In this document: positions 7,881 to 16,748 of the stretch, piece by piece
Layout: each line of letters opens with the position of its first letter
Position numbering within the stretch: the first letter of the stretch is position 1
Assembly: GCF_029167625.1 (NCBI RefSeq)
Contig: NZ_CP119145.1
Coordinates: 2,666,001-2,730,000 of the forward strand
Length of the DNA stretch: 64,000 bases
Origin: Streptomyces sp. AM 4-1-1
GTDB taxonomy: Bacteria > Actinomycetota > Actinomycetes > Streptomycetales > Streptomycetaceae
Reading direction: 5' to 3'
The notes under the pieces: generated by a model
What the model was told of the DNA's origin: nothing
Database searches by the model: none
The model's input: the letters and a program-made list of their open reading frames with translations, nothing else
Made by a program: the position numbers and the translations under genes

Positions 7881-9854
7881 TCAGTTGCCGAAGGCCATCA
7901 TCGTCTTGGTCTCCAGCTCCGCCTTGTCGTTGGCGGCGCTGATGTGGTGGCTCGCGATGAACGTGCGACCGCCCGCGTAGACGATCGCCGGGTCGTAGAA
8001 GGACGCCTCGATGGCGGCCGTCGAGTCCGGGTGCTGGAGCACCACCTCGGGTGCGCCGCCGGTCGGTGCGAGCGTGGCGACCGCTCCGCCCCTGTCGTAC
8101 GACGCCTCGACGTAGAGCAGCACATTGCCGCCCTCCATCCGCAGCGGCGTGATGACACGGTCCTTCGGGGCGTCGGCCCGCCACTTGGGCTTGCCGGTGT
8201 TGAGGCTGAAGGCGACGACCTTGTTGGTGCCGCCGCGGCCGGCGGTGTCGGTCTGGGTCGACATGTAGAAGGTGTTGGCGTCGGCGGCGACACCGACGCA
8301 GCCTTCGAGGGTCTTGCCGAAGACGGCGAACCGGCCCGCGCACCGCGGCGAGAACTTGTCCTTGCCGCCGTCGATCTGGGAACGGAGCGTGCCGTTCTCC
8401 TTGATGGCGATGACGCTCCACTTCTTCTGCGTGCGCTGGGTCAGTCCGACGACGAGCGGGCTCACCGAGTACACCTTGTCGACCTCCCAGCCCACCGGCG
8501 GCCGGTACGTCCACCTGGCCTTGCCGGTGACGGGGTCGACGTCCTGCAACTGGTGCTGCGGCTTGTCGAGATCGGCGGTCTTGCAACTGGAGGCGGCGAT
8601 CAGCCTCGGGCCGCCCGCGTAGGCGAACCGCTGGCAGCCGCCCGACTGCGCGCCGAACAGCTCCTTGCCGTCGCTGACCCGGTACGCGTTGGAGTTGCTG
8701 GTACGTCCGACGGTCACGGTGTCGCCGCTGATGGCCATCCCGATGTCCGTCATCATGTCCCAGATGCCGGTCTTGCTGATCGACTTCTTCCAGCCCGGCT
8801 TGCCGGTCTTCAGGTCGATCATCTGGATGTCGGCGCAGTCCGCCTTGTCCGTGGTGCCGTTCTTCAGCCCGATGACCACCTTGCCGTCGGCGGTGACCTG
8901 CGGCGGGGCCGCACAGATGTCCGCGGGCAGCGGCAGCGTCCACTTCCGCTTGCCGTCGGTCACGGAGTAGCCGGAGACCTGGCGGTACATCGCCTTGGCG
9001 ACGACATCGCCGACGACCCACGGGCCGAAGACCTCGGCGCCGTTGCGCGGAAGGTCGACGTCGTTCTTCTGGAGCCAGAGGACCTTCGCCTCACCGGCCT
9101 GGCGGCCCGCGTTGAGGTCGTCGCCGGCCTCACGGCCGTCGCCGCTGCCGTCGCCCTCGTCCACGGAGGGGGACGCACTCGGCTGCTGCTGGGTGGCGCT
9201 CTCCTTGGCGACGGGCTTCTTGTCGTCGTCGCCACCGCTCGTGGCCAGCCAGACTCCGGTGCCGACGACCAGCAGTGCGGCGACGGCCGCCCCGATGATC
9301 ACCGCGGGCCTGCCCTTGAAGGGGGTACGGCCGCCGGGGCCGTTCGGTCCTACGGGGCCGTTCGGTCCACCGGGGGCGGGTGCGCCGGGGTACTGCGGGG
9401 GATAGCCGTAGCCGGGTCCGGCCGGCTGACCGTACGGGCCCGGCTGGGTCGGCGCGCCGTAGGGGCCGGGCTGCGGCTGACCGTAGGGACCGGGCTGCTG
9501 ACCGTACGGGCCTGGTTGGGCCGGCGCGCCGTACGGTCCCGGCTGCGGCTGACCGTACGGTCCCGGCTGCTGGTCGTACGGGCCCGCCGGCCCGCCGGGT
9601 ATCTGCTGACCGTACGGGCCGGGGGGCTGAGCGGGCGGTTGTCCCGGGGCCTGGCCCGGCGCCTGCGGATACCCGTATCCCGGCTGCTGGGGCGCGGCGG
9701 GAGGCGGTCCCGTGGGCGCGGCGGGCGACTGCCCGGCCGGAGGCCGCACGGGCGGCTGGGCGGGCGGCGGTCCGGCCGGGGTCTGCGGTGACTCCGTCGG
9801 CTCCTGAGGGGCCCCGAAGCCCCCCGGCTGTTGCTGGTCGGGCGGCTGGGTCAT
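7881..9854 (-). CDS. Membrane-anchored PQQ-like beta-propeller protein (copy 2)
   Basis: 657 residues with the same plan as the downstream neighbour. A Pro/Gly/Gln-rich N-terminus (1-178) carries near-perfect repeats of PGPYGQPQ. One membrane helix spans about 183-205 (PAVIIGAAVAALLVVGTGVW), followed by an Asp/Lys/Ser-rich linker and an extracellular propeller with blades such as DLKTGKPGW, DPVTGKARW and SLNTGKPKW. ATG 9854 is chosen because GGGGGA lies eight bases before it and the protein then starts MTQPP like its paralogue; the frame runs open to 10013. Co-transcription with copy 1 is likely. Role unknown; the Pro-rich tail could bind proteins in the cytoplasm. Confidence 0.88.
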   Translation of the reverse strand: MTQPPDQQQPGGFGAPQEPTESPQTPAGPPPAQPPVRPPAGQSPAAPTGPPPAAPQQPGYGYPQAPGQAPGQPPAQPPGPYGQQIPGGPAGPYDQQPGPYGQPQPGPYGAPAQPGPYGQQPGPYGQPQPGPYGAPTQPGPYGQPAGPGYGYPPQYPGAPAPGGPNGPVGPNGPGGRTPFKGRPAVIIGAAVAALLVVGTGVWLATSGGDDDKKPVAKESATQQQPSASPSVDEGDGSGDGREAGDDLNAGRQAGEAKVLWLQKNDVDLPRNGAEVFGPWVVGDVVAKAMYRQVSGYSVTDGKRKWTLPLPADICAAPPQVTADGKVVIGLKNGTTDKADCADIQMIDLKTGKPGWKKSISKTGIWDMMTDIGMAISGDTVTVGRTSNSNAYRVSDGKELFGAQSGGCQRFAYAGGPRLIAASSCKTADLDKPQHQLQDVDPVTGKARWTYRPPVGWEVDKVYSVSPLVVGLTQRTQKKWSVIAIKENGTLRSQIDGGKDKFSPRCAGRFAVFGKTLEGCVGVAADANTFYMSTQTDTAGRGGTNKVVAFSLNTGKPKWRADAPKDRVITPLRMEGGNVLLYVEASYDRGGAVATLAPTGGAPEVVLQHPDSTAAIEASFYDPAIVYAGGRTFIASHHISAANDKAELETKTMMAFGN

Positions 9855-10013
9855 CAGCACGTCCCCCTTCGTGCGGTCCGGTGCCCGTTCCGGTCTCCCC
9901 CGCGATCCCGCCGAGGTGGGTCCCCGTCGGAAAGGAGCGAATCGGGCCTGGGTTCCGCGGCGATGCGTCAGTCGAGCGGGGCTTCTTTGTACCACCCGAG
10001 GGACCACACACAC

Positions 10014-10054
10014 CGGGGCGGTCCATCCCCTGTTCCCAAGGGAGAACCGCCCCG
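10014..10054. terminator. Candidate terminator after ABC-F gene
   Basis: CGGGGCGGT pairs with ACCGCCCCG (9 pairs); the 23-base loop can pair further through TCCC/GGGA. It lies 23 bases after the stop of the ABC-F gene in its direction of transcription. Confidence 0.6.
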
Positions 10055-10076
10055 TGATGCCGTCGTTACGCAGTCG

Positions 10077-11909
10077 TCAGGCGTCCTCGGCCAGCTCCAG
10101 CCAGCGCATCTCCAACTCGTCGCGCTCGGCCACGAGTTCACGCAGCTCCGCGTCCAGTTTCGCCACCTTCTCGAAGTTCGTGGCGTTTTCGGCGATCTGC
10201 GAGTGCAGCTCGGTCTCCCGGCTGGACATCTTGCCGAGTTGGCGCTCCACCTTCTGGAGTTCCTTCTTCGCGGCGCGCGCCACCTGCGGGGAGACCGTCC
10301 CGGCCGAGGCGGATGCGACGGCCGCCTCGTCCTTGGCCGCGGCGGCCGACACCGAAGCCGCGGAGGGCAGTTCGGACAGCCGCTGCCTGCGCTCCAGATA
10401 CTCGTCGATCCCACGCGGCAGCATCCGCAGCGAGGCGTCACCGAGCAGGGCCATCACCCGGTCCGTGGTCCGCTCGATGAAGAACCGGTCGTGCGAGATC
10501 ACGATCATGGAGCCGGGCCAGCCGTCGAGCAGGTCCTCCAACTGCGTCAGGGTCTCGATGTCGAGGTCGTTGGTCGGCTCGTCGAGGAAGAGGACGTTCG
10601 GCTCGTCCATCAGGAGCCGCAGGATCTGGAGCCTCCGCCGCTCACCGCCGGACAGATCACCGACGGGGGTCCACTGCTTCTCCTTCGCGAAGCCGAACTG
10701 CTCGCACAGCTGCCCCGCCGTCATCTCCCGGCCCGTGCCGAGGTCGACCCGGTCGCGCACCTGCTGCACGGCTTCCAGCACCCGCAGCCTCGGGTTGAGC
10801 TCGGCGACCTCCTGGGAGAGGTAGGCCAGTTTGACCGTCTTGCCGACGACGATCCGGCCGGCCGCGGGCTGCGCCTCGCCCTGCGTGCGGGCCGCCTCGG
10901 CCAGCGCCCTCAGCAGGGACGTCTTGCCCGCACCGTTGACCCCGACCAGGCCGATCCGGTCGCCCGGTCCGAGCTGCCAGGTCAGATGCGTGAGCAGCAC
11001 CTTGGCCCCGGCCTGGACGGTCACGTCCTCCAGGTCGAAGACGGTCTTGCCGAGCCGGGCGTTGGCGAACTTCATCAGCGCGCTGGTGTCGCGCGGCGGC
11101 GGCACGTCGGCGATCAGCTCGTTGGCGGCCTCGATGCGGTAGCGGGGCTTGGACGTACGGGCGGGGGCACCGCGCCGCAGCCAGGCCAGCTCCTTGCGCA
11201 TCAGGTTCTGCCGCTTGCTCTCCTCGGTGGCGGCGATCCGCTCACGCTCGGCGCGGGCGAACACGTAGTCGCTGTAGCCGCCCTCGTACTCGTGGACCGT
11301 GCCGCGCTGCACGTCCCACATCCGGGTGCAGACCTGGTCGAGGAACCACCGGTCGTGCGTGACGCAGACCAGCGCCGAGCGCCGGGTCCGCAGGTGTCCG
11401 GCGAGCCAGGAGATGCCCTCGACGTCGAGGTGGTTGGTCGGCTCGTCGAGGACGACCAGGTCCTGTTCGGCGATCAGCAGCTTGGCGAGCGCGATCCGGC
11501 GCCGCTCGCCACCGGAGAGCGGGGCGATGACGGTGTCCAGGCCGTGCTCGAAGCCGGGCAGGTCGAGCCCGCCGAAAAGACCGGTGAGCACATCACGGAT
11601 CTTGGCGTCGCCCGCCCACTCGTGGTCGGCGAGATCGCCGATGACCTCGTGCCGGACGGTCGCCCGCGGGTCGAGGGAGTCGTGCTGGGTCAGGACGCCG
11701 AGGCGCAGTCCACCGTTGTGCGTGACGCGCCCGGTGTCGGCCTCCTCCAGCTTGGCGAGCATCCGGATGAGCGTCGTCTTGCCGTCACCGTTGCGGCCGA
11801 CAACACCGATCCGGTCTCCCTCGGACACTCCGAGGGACACGCCGTCGAGCAGTGCACGGGTGCCGTACACCTTGCTCACTGACTCGACATTGACCAGGTT
11901 GACTGCCAT
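10077..11909 (-). CDS. ABC-F family ATPase (ribosome-associated type)
   Basis: 610 residues with two ATP-binding cassettes and no membrane domain. First cassette: Walker A GRNGDGKTT, signature LSGGERRRIALAKLL, Walker B VVLDEPTNHLD. Second: Walker A GVNGAGKTS, signature LSGGERRRLQILRLL, Walker B LFLDEPTNDLD. A charged linker lies between them and a C-terminal coiled coil spans about 545-610, as in Uup/EttA-type proteins that act on ribosomes. ATG 11909 (MAVNLVNVESVSKVYG) is preferred over the longer open frame because AGGAG lies five bases upstream. Antibiotic resistance cannot be inferred. It is divergent from the lipoprotein gene at 12080. Confidence 0.93.
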   Translation of the reverse strand: MAVNLVNVESVSKVYGTRALLDGVSLGVSEGDRIGVVGRNGDGKTTLIRMLAKLEEADTGRVTHNGGLRLGVLTQHDSLDPRATVRHEVIGDLADHEWAGDAKIRDVLTGLFGGLDLPGFEHGLDTVIAPLSGGERRRIALAKLLIAEQDLVVLDEPTNHLDVEGISWLAGHLRTRRSALVCVTHDRWFLDQVCTRMWDVQRGTVHEYEGGYSDYVFARAERERIAATEESKRQNLMRKELAWLRRGAPARTSKPRYRIEAANELIADVPPPRDTSALMKFANARLGKTVFDLEDVTVQAGAKVLLTHLTWQLGPGDRIGLVGVNGAGKTSLLRALAEAARTQGEAQPAAGRIVVGKTVKLAYLSQEVAELNPRLRVLEAVQQVRDRVDLGTGREMTAGQLCEQFGFAKEKQWTPVGDLSGGERRRLQILRLLMDEPNVLFLDEPTNDLDIETLTQLEDLLDGWPGSMIVISHDRFFIERTTDRVMALLGDASLRMLPRGIDEYLERRQRLSELPSAASVSAAAAKDEAAVASASAGTVSPQVARAAKKELQKVERQLGKMSSRETELHSQIAENATNFEKVAKLDAELRELVAERDELEMRWLELAEDA

Positions 11910-12079
11910 TTCGCTCCTGCTGCGAGGGGATGGACCGACGTCCAAGGGTAAGGGCTGGCCGGGGGTCGGCGCGGGGGCGGCCCGGGCCGCCACGGGGGTG
12001 CGGTAGCGTGCGGCGGATCGATCAAGGTCGGAACCCCTCTCATCAGGGCTTCCGCGAAATTCCTCAGGGGTGGGACCGC

Positions 12080-12784
12080 ATGGCACGCGACGGGTGGACA
12101 CGAGGTACGGCCGCGGCGGCGCTGGCGGTGCTGGCGACGCTGACGGTGGCCGGATGCTCGTCGGATTCGACCGGCCCGGCGGATTCGGCGGCCTCGGCGG
12201 ATTCGGGGTCCGCGAAGGCCACCGGGAAGCCGGCCGCAAAGGCCGGCGCGGAGGCCGATGCGAAGACCGGTGTGAAGGCCGCCGTCGGCGGTGGCACCAT
12301 CGGCGGCCCCGGTTCGCCGTGCGCCGCCCTGCCCGTCACGTTCGACATCGCGGCCGACTGGAAGGCGGCGGCGGTCACCATGGACCCGGACCCCGAGGTG
12401 GCCGCGCTGCTGGGCCGCCAGGGCCCGGTCGAGGCCGCCTGCGAACTGGACGCCAAGCCCGCCGGGAACATCGGATACATCCGGGTCTGGACCGGCAAGC
12501 CCGGCGCGGACACCGCGCGCAAGGTGCTTCAGCGGTTCGTCGCGGCGGAGAAGGGCGCGGGCGCGGTCACCTACCGGGAGACCACGGCGGGCACGCTTCC
12601 GGCGACCGAGGTCACGTACACCGTCACCGTGGAACTCCTCGACGAGTCCAAGAAGGAACGCGCCTTCGCCGTCGCCACCCCGAGCGGTCCGGTCGTGGTG
12701 CACCTCGGCGGGCTGGACACCGGGGAGCACGAGGCGATGCTCCCGGCGTACGAGCTGGCGCGGAAGACCCTGCGCCTCGGCTGA
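12080..12784 (+). CDS. Putative lipoprotein
   Basis: 234 residues. The signal peptide MARDGWTRGTAAAALAVLA is followed by the lipobox LTVAGC, so the mature protein should be lipid-anchored outside the membrane. A low-complexity Ala/Ser/Lys/Gly stretch (residues 30-75) leads to a compact domain starting GSPCAALPVTFDIAADW and containing FVAAEKGAGAVTYRE. I recognise no family. ATG 12080 has AGGGGTGGG upstream; a TAGCGT hexamer at 12004-12009 is a possible -10. The stop codon lies inside the first unit of a tandem repeat that continues downstream. Confidence 0.8.
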   Translation: MARDGWTRGTAAAALAVLATLTVAGCSSDSTGPADSAASADSGSAKATGKPAAKAGAEADAKTGVKAAVGGGTIGGPGSPCAALPVTFDIAADWKAAAVTMDPDPEVAALLGRQGPVEAACELDAKPAGNIGYIRVWTGKPGADTARKVLQRFVAAEKGAGAVTYRETTAGTLPATEVTYTVTVELLDESKKERAFAVATPSGPVVVHLGGLDTGEHEAMLPAYELARKTLRLG

Positions 12785-12979
12785 CGGCCCCGCGCCGGTA
12801 CCCGTACCCCTCGGCTGACGGCCCCGCGCCGGTACCCGTACCCCTCGGCTGACGGCCCCGCGCCGGTACTGGTTACCGCCTCGGCTGACGGCCCCGCGTC
12901 CGTACCCGTACCGCCTCGGCTGACGGCCCCGTACCCGTACCGCCTCCACGGACGCCCGCGCGCCCGTACCCGTGACCGC
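12776..12979. repeat. 34-36 bp tandem repeat at a gene 3' end
   Basis: Six head-to-tail units start at 12776, 12810, 12844, 12880, 12915 and 12944. The first two are identical 34-base units (CTCGGCTGACGGCCCCGCGC then CGGTACCCGTACCC). The later ones drift by small indels and substitutions, and the sixth begins CTCCACGG. Each of the first two units contains the small inverted repeat GGTAC-CC-GTACC. The array begins inside the lipoprotein reading frame and fills the gap to ispE, which converges on it. Confidence 0.9.
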
Positions 12980-13012
12980 CTCCACGGACGTCCGCCCCGC
13001 CCGGTCCGCCCG

Positions 13013-13927
13013 TCAGACGACGGACGCCCCCGGGGCGGGTGCGAGCGCGACCCGGGCCGAGCGGCAGGTGCCCGACATCAGCAGTTCGTCGGCGGCCTTC
13101 TCCGCCGACCACCGGTCCGCGACCAGGAACGCCGTCGTCGGCCCCGAGCCCGAGACCACGGCGGCCAGGGCGCCCGCCGACATGCCCACCGCGAGGGTGT
13201 CGGCCAGCTCGGGCCGCAGCGAGAGCGCGGCGGCCTGGAGGTCGTTGGTCAGCGCCACGGCGAGGGCGCCGGCGTCGCCCGTGCGCAACGCCCGGAGGAC
13301 GTCCTCCCCGGCGGCGGGGGCCGGTACGTCGGTGCCCGCCGTCAACCGGTCGAACTCGCCGTAGACCGCCGGGGTGGACAGCCCGCCGTCCGCGACCGCG
13401 AACACCCAGTGGAACGTCCCCCGGATCGGGAGCGGGGTCAGCCGCTCGCCGCGGCCGGTGCCGAGCGCGGCGCCGCCGACCAGGCTGAACGGCACGTCGC
13501 TGCCCAGCTCGGCGCAGATGGCCAGCAGCTCGTCCCGGGTGGAGCCGGTGGCCCACAGGGTGTCGCAGGCCAGCAGCGCGGCGGCGGCGTCGGCGCTGCC
13601 GCCCGCCATGCCGCCCGCGACGGGGATGTCCTTGGCGATGTGGATGTGCACGTCGGGGCTGATGCCGTGGCGCGCGGCGAGGGCGACGGCGGCGCGGGCG
13701 GCGAGGTTCGTGCCGTCCAGCGGTACGAGACCGGCGTCCGGGCCCGAGCAGGTGACGCGCAGGGTGTCGGCCGGGGCGACGGTGACCTCGTCGTACAGGC
13801 CGACGGCGAGGAAGACGTTGGCCAGGTCGTGGAAGCCGTCGGGGCGCGGGGCGCCGACCGAGAGCTGCGCATTGACCTTGGCGGGTACCCGGACGGTGAC
13901 TCCGGAGCCCGGACGGCCGGCGCTCAT
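13013..13927 (-). CDS. ispE: 4-diphosphocytidyl-2-C-methyl-D-erythritol kinase
   Basis: Phosphorylates CDP-methylerythritol in the MEP pathway to isoprenoid precursors. 304 residues. It begins [14 protein letters not shown], as expected for the first IspE motif, and carries the GHMP glycine loop [17 protein letters not shown] and a C-terminal [13 protein letters not shown]. The frame is open far upstream, but ATG 13927 overlaps the rsmA stop (ATGA) and has AGGGGAG before it. Coupling to rsmA is conserved in many bacteria. Confidence 0.95.
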   Translation of the reverse strand: MSAGRPGSGVTVRVPAKVNAQLSVGAPRPDGFHDLANVFLAVGLYDEVTVAPADTLRVTCSGPDAGLVPLDGTNLAARAAVALAARHGISPDVHIHIAKDIPVAGGMAGGSADAAAALLACDTLWATGSTRDELLAICAELGSDVPFSLVGGAALGTGRGERLTPLPIRGTFHWVFAVADGGLSTPAVYGEFDRLTAGTDVPAPAAGEDVLRALRTGDAGALAVALTNDLQAAALSLRPELADTLAVGMSAGALAAVVSGSGPTTAFLVADRWSAEKAADELLMSGTCRSARVALAPAPGASVV

Positions 13928-14904
13928 GACGCACTCCCCTGCGGCTTGCTCCCGGGCTCGTTCCGGGACTCGTTCTCGGACCCGCTGCTCCGGGGCCCTC
14001 TGCTCTCGGACCCGCTGTTCCCGGTCCCGTCCCCGGGCCTGCTCCCGTGCTTGTTCTCCGCGATGGCGGCGAATTCCTCGACGGTCAGCGCCTCGCCCCT
14101 GGCCTGCGGCGACACCCCGGCCGCGACGAGGGCCGCCTCGGCAGCCGGGGCGGAACCCGCCCAGCCCGCCAGGGCGGCGCGCAGGGTCTTGCGGCGCTGG
14201 GCGAAGGCCGCGTCGACGACCGCGAAGACCTCGGCCCTGCTCGCGGTGGTCCTGACCGGCTCGGCCCGTCGTACCAGCGAGACGAGTCCCGAGTCGACGT
14301 TGGGCGCGGGCCAGAACACCGTGCGGCCGATGGACCCGGCGCGCTTGACGTCCGCGTACCAGTTGGCCTTCACCGACGGCACCCCGTAGACCTTGTTGCC
14401 CGGCCGGGCGGCCAGCCGGTCGGCCACCTCGGCCTGGACCATGACGAGGGTCCGCTCGATGGTCGGGAAGCGTTCCAGCATGGTGAGCAGGACGGGCACG
14501 GCGACGTTGTACGGGAGGTTCGCGACCAGCGCGGTCGGCGCCGGGCCCGGCAGCTCCTCGACGAGCATCGCGTCCGAGTGGACGAGCGAGAAGCGGTCGG
14601 CGCGCCCCGGCATCCTGGCCTCGACGGTCGCGGGCAGCGCGGCGGCGAGCACGTCGTCGATCTCGACGGCGACCACCCGGTCCGCCGCCTCCAGGAGCGC
14701 CAGGGTCAGCGAACCGAGCCCGGGGCCGATCTCGACGACCACGTCGTCCGGGCGCACCTCCGCGGCCCGTACGATCCTGCGGACCGTGTTGGCGTCGATG
14801 ACGAAGTTCTGGCCGCGCTGCTTGGTGGGGCGTACGCCGAGTGTGGTGGCCAGCTCGCGGATGTCTGCGGGGCCCAGGAGGGCGTCGGGCTCTGTGGTGC
14901 TCAC
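13924..14904 (-). CDS. rsmA: 16S rRNA (adenine1518/1519-N6)-dimethyltransferase
   Basis: Dimethylates two adjacent adenines in the 3' hairpin of 16S rRNA (also called KsgA). 326 residues. It shows the N-terminal [15 protein letters not shown], the SAM-binding motif [14 protein letters not shown], the acidic EID, and the catalytic [11 protein letters not shown]. The C-terminal 40 residues are a low-complexity Ser/Glu/Arg tail beyond the normal end of the fold. The GTG at 14904 gives [12 protein letters not shown]. There is no Shine-Dalgarno, and TACGCT sits six bases upstream, pointing to a leaderless transcript. ispE overlaps its stop. Confidence 0.95.
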   Translation of the reverse strand: MSTTEPDALLGPADIRELATTLGVRPTKQRGQNFVIDANTVRRIVRAAEVRPDDVVVEIGPGLGSLTLALLEAADRVVAVEIDDVLAAALPATVEARMPGRADRFSLVHSDAMLVEELPGPAPTALVANLPYNVAVPVLLTMLERFPTIERTLVMVQAEVADRLAARPGNKVYGVPSVKANWYADVKRAGSIGRTVFWPAPNVDSGLVSLVRRAEPVRTTASRAEVFAVVDAAFAQRRKTLRAALAGWAGSAPAAEAALVAAGVSPQARGEALTVEEFAAIAENKHGSRPGDGTGNSGSESRGPRSSGSENESRNEPGSKPQGSAS

Positions 14905-14916
14905 CCGTAAAGCGTA
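14905..14916 (-). promoter_or_regulatory. Predicted leaderless promoter -10 of rsmA
   Basis: TACGCT at 14916-14911, then six bases, then the GTG start. With a -10 this close, transcription would begin at the start codon. No clear -35 is seen. Confidence 0.6.
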
Positions 14917-15038
14917 CGGGTGCGGGGCGGCCCGGCGTCCCCCTGGCCGGGCCGTGGACGGCCCATGTCCCCGGTGGGCCCGGCGACCGCCGGGCCCACC
15001 GGCCGGGCGGCCCGAGCCGACCGCTCGCCGACCGGCGG

Positions 15039-15118
15039 CCCGACACCCACGCCACGGACGACGTCCGCAGCCCGACGGCCAGACACCCACAGCACGGACG
15101 GCATCCGAAGCCCGACGG
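15039..15118. repeat. 40-bp direct repeat between rsmA and tatD
   Basis: Two adjacent 40-base units (15039-15078 and 15079-15118) share ACACCCAC, CACGGACG and CCGACGG blocks with seven substitutions; a third, decayed unit follows. They lie in the 292-base gap 14905-15196, which shows no gene. Confidence 0.75.
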
Positions 15119-15196
15119 CCCGACCCGATACCCACACCCCGCCCGACGTCCGGGCATCCGGGCGTCCGGGCGGGCGTTCGGGCGGCCCGACGGCCG

Positions 15197-16063
15197 TCAG
15201 TAGTCGAAGGCGCGTGCCGTGTTGTCCGCGACGGCCGCCGCCAGCGTGTCCTCGTCGGTCCCCTTCACCTCGGCCATGGCGCGGAGGGTGACGGGGATCA
15301 GATACGGCGCGTTGGGCCGTCCTCGGTAGGGGGCGGGAGTGAGGAACGGGGCGTCCGTCTCGACCAGCACCAGCTCCATGGGCGCGACGGCCAGCGCGTC
15401 CCGCAGCGGCTGGGCGTTCTTGAAGGTCACATTGCCGGCGAACGACATGTAGTACCCGGCCTCCGCGCAGATCCGCGCCATCTCCGCGTCGCCCGAGTAG
15501 CAGTGGAAGACGGTCCGCTCGGGGGCGCCCGCGTCGGCCAGCACCCGCAGCACGTCGGCGTGCGCGTCCCGGTCGTGGATGACGAGCGCCTTGCCGTGCC
15601 GTTTGGCGATCTCGATGTGGGCCCGGAAGGACTCCTCCTGGGCGGCCATGCCCTCGGGGCCGGTACGGAACCGGTCGAGGCCGGTCTCGCCGACCGCGCG
15701 CACCTGGTCCAGGGCGGCCAGCCGGTCGATCTCGGCCAGCGCCTCGTCGAGCGCGGCCCGCCCACCGGGGGTGCGGGCGCCCTGGCGGGACCAGCCGTCC
15801 GGGTCGCCGTGCACGATGCGCGGCGCCTCGTTGGGGTGCAGCGCGACCGCCGCGTGCACGCCCGGATGGGCGGCGGCCGTCTCGGCGGCCCAGCGGGAGC
15901 CCGCCACGTCGCAGCCCACCTGGACGACGGTCGTCACATTGACCGCGGCGGCCCTGGCGAGACCTTCCTCGACGGTGCCGTCCTGCATGTCCAGGTGGGT
16001 GTGCGAATCGGCGACCGGCACCCGCAGGGGTTCGGGCAGCGGCGGGGCTTCGGTACGGCTCAT
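15197..16063 (-). CDS. TatD-family metal-dependent deoxyribonuclease
   Basis: A 288-residue TIM-barrel hydrolase of the TatD/YcfH family, which cleaves DNA 3' ends using two metal ions. Metal ligands appear as DSHTHLD near residue 22, GETGLD in the middle, and the later VIHDRD, FHCYSGD and VETDAPFL. Start at ATG 16063 ([14 protein letters not shown]) rather than the upstream in-frame ATG. No Shine-Dalgarno is present, but TACGAT lies seven bases upstream of the ATG, so the message is probably leaderless. It lies upstream of rsmA on the same strand, as in other streptomycetes. Confidence 0.92.
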   Translation of the reverse strand: MSRTEAPPLPEPLRVPVADSHTHLDMQDGTVEEGLARAAAVNVTTVVQVGCDVAGSRWAAETAAAHPGVHAAVALHPNEAPRIVHGDPDGWSRQGARTPGGRAALDEALAEIDRLAALDQVRAVGETGLDRFRTGPEGMAAQEESFRAHIEIAKRHGKALVIHDRDAHADVLRVLADAGAPERTVFHCYSGDAEMARICAEAGYYMSFAGNVTFKNAQPLRDALAVAPMELVLVETDAPFLTPAPYRGRPNAPYLIPVTLRAMAEVKGTDEDTLAAAVADNTARAFDY

Positions 16064-16076
16064 GGGCACGATCGTA
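16064..16076 (-). promoter_or_regulatory. Predicted leaderless promoter -10 of tatD
   Basis: TACGAT at 16076-16071 is followed by seven bases and then ATG. It is a close match to the actinobacterial -10 consensus TAnnnT. Confidence 0.65.
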
Positions 16077-16209
16077 CGAGGGGCCGTACCGCCACGCCCG
16101 CGCTCCCCCACGCTCCCCGCGCTCCCCCGCGGCCCACCGCTCTCAGGTGCGCGGCCTCGCCTGCTCGGATCACGCGCGGCGTCATCCGCGCCGTGTCACC
16201 CGCGCCGTG

Positions 16210-16590
16210 TCACCTGCGGTGGAAGGGGTTCAGGCCGGAGAAGTGCCAGTGACGGGGTTCTCCGGGGACCGCGGTCGCCGCCACGGCCTCGCCGTCGCGG
16301 ACTCCGATCTCCTCGGTCGGCGGCTTCGGCACGGCCTTGTGGATCAGCCGCTGGACGTCCGACACCCGGCCGGACCGCATGATCCGCACCACGTGCCCCC
16401 CGCAGTTCACGCAGGTGGGCGTGGAGAGAGGGGACGGAACCCGCTGCCCGTCCGCCGTGTAGACCACGAAGGCGTGGCCCGACCCGTCGACGTGATGCTC
16501 TATCTCGTACGCCTGTTCCCAGCCGTAGCCACACCTCATGCACGCGAAGGCATACGCCTCGTGGACGGTGGTTGCTGCCATGTCGCTCAT
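16210..16590 (-). CDS. Small zinc-ribbon-like protein
   Basis: 126 residues, no signal peptide or membrane segment. Two Cys pairs, CMRC near residue 17 and CVNC near residue 58, are spaced like a zinc ribbon. Between them lie an EIEHHVDGSGHAFVVYTADG segment and basic residues. The C-terminus ends HWHFSGLNPFHRR. It looks like a conserved actinobacterial hypothetical; no function is known to me. ATG 16590 has AGGAG nine bases upstream. Two inverted repeats lie just upstream (16601-16650). It is downstream of rsmI on the same strand, 158 bases away. Confidence 0.8.
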   Translation of the reverse strand: MSDMAATTVHEAYAFACMRCGYGWEQAYEIEHHVDGSGHAFVVYTADGQRVPSPLSTPTCVNCGGHVVRIMRSGRVSDVQRLIHKAVPKPPTEEIGVRDGEAVAATAVPGEPRHWHFSGLNPFHRR

Positions 16591-16600
16591 GCCTGCTCCT

Positions 16601-16650
16601 CTTGTCCGTCGGACAAGCACTCCGGGGAGTACGTCCACAACCAGTGGACG
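16601..16650. promoter_or_regulatory. Two inverted repeats upstream of zinc-ribbon gene
   Basis: CTTGTCCG-T-CGGACAAG (16601-16617) is a perfect repeat with 8-base arms right before the Shine-Dalgarno. CGTCCAC-AACCA-GTGGACG (16632-16650) is a second perfect repeat with 7-base arms. Two symmetric sites in tandem suggest an operator region. The first could instead fold in the mRNA leader and affect translation. Confidence 0.55.
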
Positions 16651-16748
16651 CCCTTCCCGGCGGGAACGCAGCGGGCCCTGTCGAACGATGGACCGGTCTT
16701 GGCGCGATCGTGGCAAAAGGGACCGATGCGCGGGTCACGCTTTGCTTT

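Noticed and set aside
7632..9791. Long plus-strand open frame (719 codons) opposite the PQQ-propeller genes
   Set aside because: An antisense shadow caused by GC-rich codon bias; composition is Gly/Arg/Leu/Val without domains, and the minus-strand genes have ribosome sites, a membrane helix and clear repeats.
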